From NCBI GenBank assembly GCA_045801465.1, contig JBJMSU010000055.1, positions 1 through 17,482 on the forward strand: a stretch of 17,482 nucleotides of DNA, in the 5' to 3' direction. A program made the position numbers and the translations under genes. Shown piece by piece: positions 12,881-17,482 of this stretch. Each line of letters opens with the position of its first letter. The first letter of the stretch is position 1. The stretch comes from DATFWC01 sp045801465 (lineage in GTDB: Bacteria > Pseudomonadota > Alphaproteobacteria > Rhizobiales > Xanthobacteraceae). The notes under the pieces are model-generated. The model made no database searches and was not told where the DNA came from. It saw only the letters and a program-made list of their open reading frames with translations.

Positions 12881-15271
12881 CTATGCCGCGCCGAGTCTTC
12901 GGCCGGGCTGATCCGAGGCGTCGCCTGCGGGGACGGCAAGCTGGCTCGCCTGGGCGGCGTGGATCAGTTCGAGCAGCTTCTGCGGCGGGATCGGGACCTG
13001 GCTGATGCGCACGCCGAACGGCCGCAATGCGTCCTCGACCGCAGAGACCACGGCCGCGGCGCCCGGGATGGTCCCGGCCTCGCCGACACCTTTGACGCCG
13101 AGCGGATTGAGCGGCGACGGCGTTTCTCGGTAGAGCGTCTCGAGTGCCGGCACTTCGGTTGCGGTCGGCAGCAGATAATCGGCAAACGTGGTGGAGACCG
13201 GCTGGCCCGCAGCGTCGTATTGCATCCACTCGAACAGGGCATTGCCGATGGCGTGGGCGATCCCGCCCTGCACCTGCCCGTCCACCATCATCGGATTGAT
13301 GCGCCGGCCGGAATCCTGCAGCGCCAGGTAACGCAGGATGCGGACGCCGCCGGTCTCGACGTCGACCTCCACTTCGGCCACGTGGCAGCCGTTGGCATAG
13401 CTCAGCGCATCGGTGCGGAAGGTCTCGCTCGCCTCGAGTCCCGGATCGACGCCGGGCGGAAATCCGTAGCCGGGCGCCCCCTGCAGGATGCGGGCAATCT
13501 CCGACAGCTTCACCGACAGCTGCGGCGCGCCCACGACGCGCACCTCGCCATCCTTGAGCTCGAGATCGTGCTCGGCCGCTTCGAGGAGATGGCTCGCCAC
13601 CTTGCGCGCCTTGGCGGCGACGGCGCGGGCAGCGAGCAGGACCGAGGAACCGGCGGTCACGGTCTGGCGGCTGGCGAAAGCACCGAGCCCGAGCGAGACG
13701 CCGCCGGTGTCGCCCGGCACGACCTTCACGTCCGCGGGCGCGAGGCCCATTTGCTCGGCACAGATTTGCGCCAGCGCGGTGCGCAAGCCCTGACCGATCG
13801 CGGCGGCACCGGTGAACACCATCACCTGGCCGGTCGGCGAGACGCGCACCAATCCCGACTCGAACGGGCCGCGGCCGGTGCCCTTGATCCCGTGCGACAG
13901 GCCGATGCCGAGATAGCGCCCTTGCGCCCACGCGTGGGCCTGGCGGCGCGGGAAATCATCCCACCCGGCGGCCGCGAGCAGCTCGGCCTGGCACGCCGGA
14001 TAGTCGCCGCTGTCGTATTGCATCACGGCGCCGGAGCGCGCCTTGAGCGGCTTTAGGTACGGCATCTTGCCGGGCGGAATGAGGTTACGGCGGCGCACCT
14101 CGGCACGGTCGAGGTCGAGCCCGTGCGCGACGCGGTCCAGCATCCGCTCCATGGCGAAAGCGGCCTGCGGGTAGCCGGCGCCGCGCACGGAGGAGACCGG
14201 CGTCTTGTTGGTGGCGGCGATCGTCACCTCAATGGCCAGCGCCGGCACCACATAGGGGCCGCTCAGCATCGAGGCGGAATTGTACGGCAGGTTGACGTCC
14301 TGCAGCGCATAGGCGCCGAGATCGTGCAGCAGGCGCCCGCGCATGCCGAGCACGCGCGCGGCGGCGTCGACCGCAATCTCGATCGACCAGTATTGATCGC
14401 GCTCGTGCACTGCGTTGGTGAAATGCTCGCGCCGGTCCTCGATCCATTTGAGCGAGCGGCGCATGAGCTTCGCGGCGGCGACCACCGCGACGTCTTCCGG
14501 ATAGACGCAGAGCTTCGGTCCGAAGCCGCCGCCGATGTCCGGTGCCGCCACGCGCAGGGCGCCCACGTCGAAATCCATCGCCGCGTTGAGGGCGTGATAG
14601 AGGTCATGCGCCTTCTGGGTCGACGCCCAGACCGTGATGCCGTCGTCGGCGCTGCGGAACTCGGCGAGAAGCCCGCGGGTTTCGATCGGATGCGCGCTGC
14701 CGCGGTGCTGCCACAGCGCGTCGCGGAACACGTGCGGCGCCTGGCGGAAGGCCGCCTCGGCATCGCCGAATGCCACCCGGTAAGTCGACACGATGTTCGA
14801 CGTGAGCTCGCGACGCACCGTCGGCGCACCGGGTTCGATCGCCAGGCGGCAATCGGCGGCGGCCGGCATCACCTCATAATCGATCGTCACGAGAGATGCC
14901 GCATCTTCCGCAAGGTAGCGATTGTCCGCCACCACGAGCGCCACCGCCTCGCCCACATAGGAGCTCTCGCCGTCGGCGAGCGCGAAGGCCCAGAACCTGT
15001 CGAGGGGCGTGCCGGAATTCGACTGGCGCAGCATGCGGCGCTTGACCAGCACCGGCGCGAGGTCGTCGAGCGCGAGCACCGCATGCACGCCGGGCAGCGC
15101 CAGGGCTGCTGCCTTATCGATCGCGCGGATCAGCGCATGCGGGTGCGGGCTGCGCACGAAGGCGGCATGGAGGACGCCCGGAACCACGATGTCATCGACG
15201 AAACGGCCCCTGCCCCGCAGCAGCGGCTCATCCTCGAGGCGAGGGACGCGCGATCCGATCAGCGACGGCAT
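12881..15271 (-). CDS. Molybdenum hydroxylase large (molybdopterin-binding) subunit, L2
   Basis: The 796-residue product is another xanthine dehydrogenase-family molybdopterin subunit, clearly different from L1. It opens with IGSRVPRLEDEPLLRGRGRF. Cofactor motifs are GGGFG at 247-251, SVRGAGY at 361-367, IGQG at 492-495 and GVKGVGE at 725-731, where Glu731 is the expected catalytic base. The loop SVRGAGY is not the CSFR loop of CO dehydrogenase, so despite the adjacent coxG-like gene this is not CoxL. ATG 15271 was chosen because GGGGAAGG (15277-15284, minus strand) is 5 bases upstream and family sequence begins at once; an extension to 15349 would run through repeat D. The last 20 or so residues form an Ala/Gly-rich tail. 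No small or FAD subunit sits beside it, so it may borrow S2 and M from the plus-strand operon. Confidence 0.94.
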   Translation of the reverse strand: MPSLIGSRVPRLEDEPLLRGRGRFVDDIVVPGVLHAAFVRSPHPHALIRAIDKAAALALPGVHAVLALDDLAPVLVKRRMLRQSNSGTPLDRFWAFALADGESSYVGEAVALVVADNRYLAEDAASLVTIDYEVMPAAADCRLAIEPGAPTVRRELTSNIVSTYRVAFGDAEAAFRQAPHVFRDALWQHRGSAHPIETRGLLAEFRSADDGITVWASTQKAHDLYHALNAAMDFDVGALRVAAPDIGGGFGPKLCVYPEDVAVVAAAKLMRRSLKWIEDRREHFTNAVHERDQYWSIEIAVDAAARVLGMRGRLLHDLGAYALQDVNLPYNSASMLSGPYVVPALAIEVTIAATNKTPVSSVRGAGYPQAAFAMERMLDRVAHGLDLDRAEVRRRNLIPPGKMPYLKPLKARSGAVMQYDSGDYPACQAELLAAAGWDDFPRRQAHAWAQGRYLGIGLSHGIKGTGRGPFESGLVRVSPTGQVMVFTGAAAIGQGLRTALAQICAEQMGLAPADVKVVPGDTGGVSLGLGAFASRQTVTAGSSVLLAARAVAAKARKVASHLLEAAEHDLELKDGEVRVVGAPQLSVKLSEIARILQGAPGYGFPPGVDPGLEASETFRTDALSYANGCHVAEVEVDVETGGVRILRYLALQDSGRRINPMMVDGQVQGGIAHAIGNALFEWMQYDAAGQPVSTTFADYLLPTATEVPALETLYRETPSPLNPLGVKGVGEAGTIPGAAAVVSAVEDALRPFGVRISQVPIPPQKLLELIHAAQASQLAVPAGDASDQPGRRLGAA

Positions 15272-15287
15272 CGTTGCCTTCCCCTTC

Positions 15288-15373
15288 GTCGTCCCCGCGC
15301 AGCCGGGACCCATACCTGTCGGAAAGCATGTCGCGAGGTCAGTGTTCATAGGTTCCCGCCTTCGCGGGAACGA
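15288..15373. repeat. Palindromic intergenic repeat D
   Basis: The ends TCGTCCCCGCG (15288-15298) and CGCGGGAACGA (15363-15373) are inverted with one mismatch in 11. A right-hand hairpin is TTCCCGC with GCGGGAA around CTTC. The interior resembles repeat C at 8405-8475 in the same orientation (GGGACCCAT, GTCGGAAA, CATAGGT). It fills the 106-base gap between the receptor gene and L2, its left end abutting the L2 ribosome site. Confidence 0.85.
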
Positions 15374-15377
15374 TCAG

Positions 15378-16418
15378 CTATTTGGAAATGGCGTGTGCGG
15401 CTTTTTCGACCACGTCCTTCGGCGTGGCATAGAGCTCGCCCAGCATATCGGTGATCGTTTTCGCGCTCACCGGATTGACGTCGATGTCCAGTTTCTGCGC
15501 CTCGCTAAGGAACTCGGGGTCCTTCATCGTCTTTGCGAATGCGGCGACCAGTGCGGCCTTGCGGTCGTCAGGAATCCCGGGTGGCGCCGCGAACGGCCGG
15601 GCGATCTCCTGGCTGCCAAGGAAGAGCTTGAGGATCTGCATCTGTTCCGGCGTCTTTGCCAGATCGGCGACAAGCGGAACGGCATCGAGCTCGGGTTCTT
15701 TCTTGAAGGCTGCCTGAATGATGATGTTGATCTTGTTCTCCTTCATCCATTGCATGTGACGGCTCTTCAACGTGCTCCACGACAGGCCGCACAGGCCCTC
15801 CGTCTCGCCACGCTCCATCGCCAGCGTCAGGTTGCTGGTCCCGTGATATCCGGTGACGAGCTTCACCTTGGCGCCGAAAAGATTCTTGTACAGCAGCGCG
15901 TAGACGTCGGGATCGGCGCCGGGCCCCTCCCCGCCAAGCGTGACCGGCTTCTCCAGCATGTCGGCCCACGTCTTGACCGCGGAGGTGTGCCAGGTCACGC
16001 AGGTGCTCACCTCGTTGGTCACGCTGCCGAGCCAGGTGAACTTCGTGCCGTCGAACTGGGTCCCGGCGGTCAACAACGGGGTGATCGCCATGGTGCGGCC
16101 GAACGTGCCGAACACGGTGCCGTCCTTCGGCGCCACCGAATAGAGGTAGGTGGCCGCGCGCAGGCTGCCGGCGCCGGTCATGTTCTGCGGCACGATGTTC
16201 GGCCGGCCTGGAATGTATTTGACGATGTGCTTGGCGACATGGCGGGCATAGAGATCGTAGCCACCGCCGACGCTGTACCCGACGATAAGGTTGAGGGTTT
16301 TCCCTCTGTAGAAGTCTTCGACGCTGTCGGCGGCGACAGGCCGGACAATGAGGCCGGCGCACGCCACGGCGATGATCGCTGCAAGCGCTGCGCGCGGAGC
16401 GAATGCGGCGCCGCGCAC
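15378..16418 (-). CDS. TTT receptor (periplasmic substrate-binding protein), second subfamily
   Basis: From the proposed GTG start the product is 346 residues, the same length as its plus-strand paralogue at 8485-9525. A signal peptide (ALAAIIAVACAGLIVRPVAA, cleavage before DSVEDF) leads into the Bug/TctC-type fold: VGYSVGGGYDLYARHVAKHI, KYIPGRPNIVPQNMTGAGS, VAPKDGTVFG and CGLSWSTL all match the paralogue. The frame is open to an ATG at 16634, but those 72 extra residues are Pro/Arg-rich and encoded by repeat E, which does not suit an exported protein. GTG 16418 has a GGAG at 16427-16430 (minus strand), immediately beside the repeat arm. It lies between ubiD 2 and L2 on the same strand, so uptake and catabolism are probably linked. 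The ligand is unknown. Confidence 0.9.
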   Translation of the reverse strand: MRGAAFAPRAALAAIIAVACAGLIVRPVAADSVEDFYRGKTLNLIVGYSVGGGYDLYARHVAKHIVKYIPGRPNIVPQNMTGAGSLRAATYLYSVAPKDGTVFGTFGRTMAITPLLTAGTQFDGTKFTWLGSVTNEVSTCVTWHTSAVKTWADMLEKPVTLGGEGPGADPDVYALLYKNLFGAKVKLVTGYHGTSNLTLAMERGETEGLCGLSWSTLKSRHMQWMKENKINIIIQAAFKKEPELDAVPLVADLAKTPEQMQILKLFLGSQEIARPFAAPPGIPDDRKAALVAAFAKTMKDPEFLSEAQKLDIDVNPVSAKTITDMLGELYATPKDVVEKAAHAISK

Positions 16419-16431
16419 TCGGCGCGCTCCG

Positions 16432-16541
16432 TCTCCCCAGTGGGGAGAGGGTTGGGGTGAGGGGGTGTGGTCCTCGCGATAGGTTCGATCCCCCTCACCC
16501 GGCGCGCAAGAGCGCGCCGACCTCTCCCCGCTGGGGAGAGG
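16432..16541. repeat. Palindromic intergenic repeat E
   Basis: Three nested structures are visible. TCTCCCCA (16432-16439) pairs with TGGGGAGA (16441-16448). GGGTGAGGGGG (16455-16465) pairs with CCCCCTCACCC (16490-16500), perfect over 11 bases. CCTCTCCCC (16521-16529) pairs with GGGGAGAGG (16533-16541). A small stem GGCGCGC/GCGCGCC (16501-16518) lies between. The element occupies about half of the 212-base gap between ubiD 2 and the receptor gene, and no other gene was seen in that gap. No T-run marks a terminator. Confidence 0.87.
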
Positions 16542-16630
16542 TGGCGCAAGTGGCGCAGCCTTGTGCTTCCCACTCCGCTCGTCATCGCTGATACGCTTGG
16601 GAAATTTTCGTCCTACTCGCATCACGAATC

Positions 16631-17482
16631 TCACAGGCGCGGAAAGATGTGGGGGAATTTTGCTTTGAGCTTGCCGCGCAAGTCAGGGCTCACGTCAACG
16701 ACGGTCGGGAATGTGCCGGCGAGCTTCTTGTCGTAGGGAATGCACGCGTCGATCAGGATGCGGTTGTTGAAATTGCCCGGAAGGTAGAGCGGGTCGCGCT
16801 TCGATGCCCAGGCCTTCTGGATGAGGTCGATGTCGCTCACCGGATCGAAGCGTGTGCACATGGCCCACAGAACCTGGTCGAGCTCGCCTGCATCCACATC
16901 GTCGTCGACCACCACGGTCCATTTCCCCGCATAGGCGCCGCCCTGGCATGAGGCTGCGACGTGGAGGGCCTGGCGCGCATGGCCGGGGTAGCGCTGGCGG
17001 ATCTGCACGACGGTGAACCGCGTGGCCGGACCGGCTTCATGGTTCCAGACGCCAAGCACCTCAGGCACGCCGCAGGCCTGCAACGCGCGCCAGATCTGCG
17101 CCGCGCCGGCAATCCCCTTTAAGAGGCCGGTTTCATCCACCGGCTTGTGCTGGGGCGCACAGCACAGGATCGGATCATTGCGGTGGAGAATCGTCTTCAC
17201 GTTCACGTACGGACGCGGAACCGTGTCGTCCGAGTAGTAGCCCATCCACTCGCCGAACGGACCTTCCGGCCTGTTGTTGCCCGGGATGGCTTCGCCCGCG
17301 ATCGCGATCTCGGCGTCAGCCGGGCTGGGGAATCCTGTGTACGGCCCCCGGATCACCTCGATCGGCTCGCCTCGGATGCCACCCGCGAAGTCGTACTCCG
17401 AGACACCGCGCGGGAGCGGGCTCGACGACAACAGGTAGAGCAGCGGGTCCTGGCCGCACACGATAACGACCTTCATCGGCTG
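16631..17482 (-). CDS. UbiD family prenylated-FMN-dependent decarboxylase 2 (cut by right edge)
   Basis: The last 283 residues of a UbiD-type decarboxylase are visible; the N-terminal part, including the Asn/Arg/His ligands, is outside the window. The visible frame begins QPMKVVIVCGQDPLLY, internal to the family, so the ATG at 17476 is not the start. Key residues present are the metal-ligand Glu in GEPIE (39th visible residue) and the catalytic pair in EGPFGEWMGYY (73rd and 78th). The Glu-Glu spacing of 34 from the metal ligand equals that in decarboxylase 1. It is a divergent paralogue of the gene at 3668-5158, with conserved blocks such as GVWNHEAG, CQGGAYA and VVVDDDVD. It precedes the receptor, L2 and coxG-like genes on the same strand, separated from them by repeat E. 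Confidence 0.94.
   Translation of the reverse strand, partial: QPMKVVIVCGQDPLLYLLSSSPLPRGVSEYDFAGGIRGEPIEVIRGPYTGFPSPADAEIAIAGEAIPGNNRPEGPFGEWMGYYSDDTVPRPYVNVKTILHRNDPILCCAPQHKPVDETGLLKGIAGAAQIWRALQACGVPEVLGVWNHEAGPATRFTVVQIRQRYPGHARQALHVAASCQGGAYAGKWTVVVDDDVDAGELDQVLWAMCTRFDPVSDIDLIQKAWASKRDPLYLPGNFNNRILIDACIPYDKKLAGTFPTVVDVSPDLRGKLKAKFPHIFPRL

Noticed and set aside
12229..15271. CO dehydrogenase operon, suggested by the CoxG-like gene
   Set aside because: L2 has SVRGAGY and L1 has TYRAPGR at the active-site loop in place of the CSFR-containing loop of CoxL, and the usual S and M genes are not beside L2.
12779..15454. Long plus-strand open frames opposite L2
   Set aside because: They are shadows of the L2 gene, with biased composition and no motifs.
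7264..16541. CRISPR array or insertion sequence
   Set aside because: The repeats are dispersed palindromes of different types with no regular spacers, and no transposase or cas gene is present.

Overview
The window is GC-rich DNA with alphaproteobacterial character, most likely from a Rhizobiales/Bradyrhizobiaceae-like soil bacterium. This is an inference from several traits seen together: orphan periplasmic receptors of the Bug/TctC type (tripartite tricarboxylate transporter, TTT), molybdenum hydroxylase subunits split over separate genes, DUF427 and DUF763 genes, and palindromic intergenic repeats of the kind common in that group. Nothing in the sequence names the species.

Layout: (1) 1-1213, minus strand: two tandem TTT receptor genes, the second running off the left edge. 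(2) 1345-9525, plus strand: a probable catabolic operon of molybdopterin large subunit L1, prFMN-dependent UbiD-type decarboxylase 1, [2Fe-2S] subunit S1, FAD subunit M, a second [2Fe-2S] subunit S2, a zinc-free quinone oxidoreductase, and a TTT receptor of a second subfamily. (3) 9541-12254: an apparently unrelated block with DUF427 (minus) and DUF763 (plus) transcribed divergently, then two small membrane proteins transcribed divergently. (4) 17482-12229, minus strand: a second catabolic set of UbiD-type decarboxylase 2 (cut by the right edge), a TTT receptor of the second subfamily, molybdopterin large subunit L2, and a CoxG-like SRPBCC protein.

How the genes fit together (inference): the receptors would capture small carboxylates, probably aromatic or heteroaromatic. 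The molybdenum hydroxylase(s), L with S and M, would add water-derived oxygen to a ring or aldehyde carbon, and the UbiD enzymes would remove or add a ring carboxylate. Both strands carry the same three parts (UbiD, Mo-hydroxylase large subunit, same-subfamily receptor) in a different order. They look like two related pathways or an old duplication that share the single FAD subunit. The active-site loops show that neither large subunit is a CO dehydrogenase. The substrate cannot be read from sequence.

The catabolic genes are separated by strong palindromic repeats (5171-5333, 7264-7337, 8351-8475, 15288-15373, 16432-16541). Three of them sit directly against the start of a downstream gene and blur where translation begins. 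No tRNA, rRNA, CRISPR array, transposase or transcription-factor gene was seen. No UbiX, TctA/TctB membrane subunits, XdhC-type maturation factor or regulator is present here.
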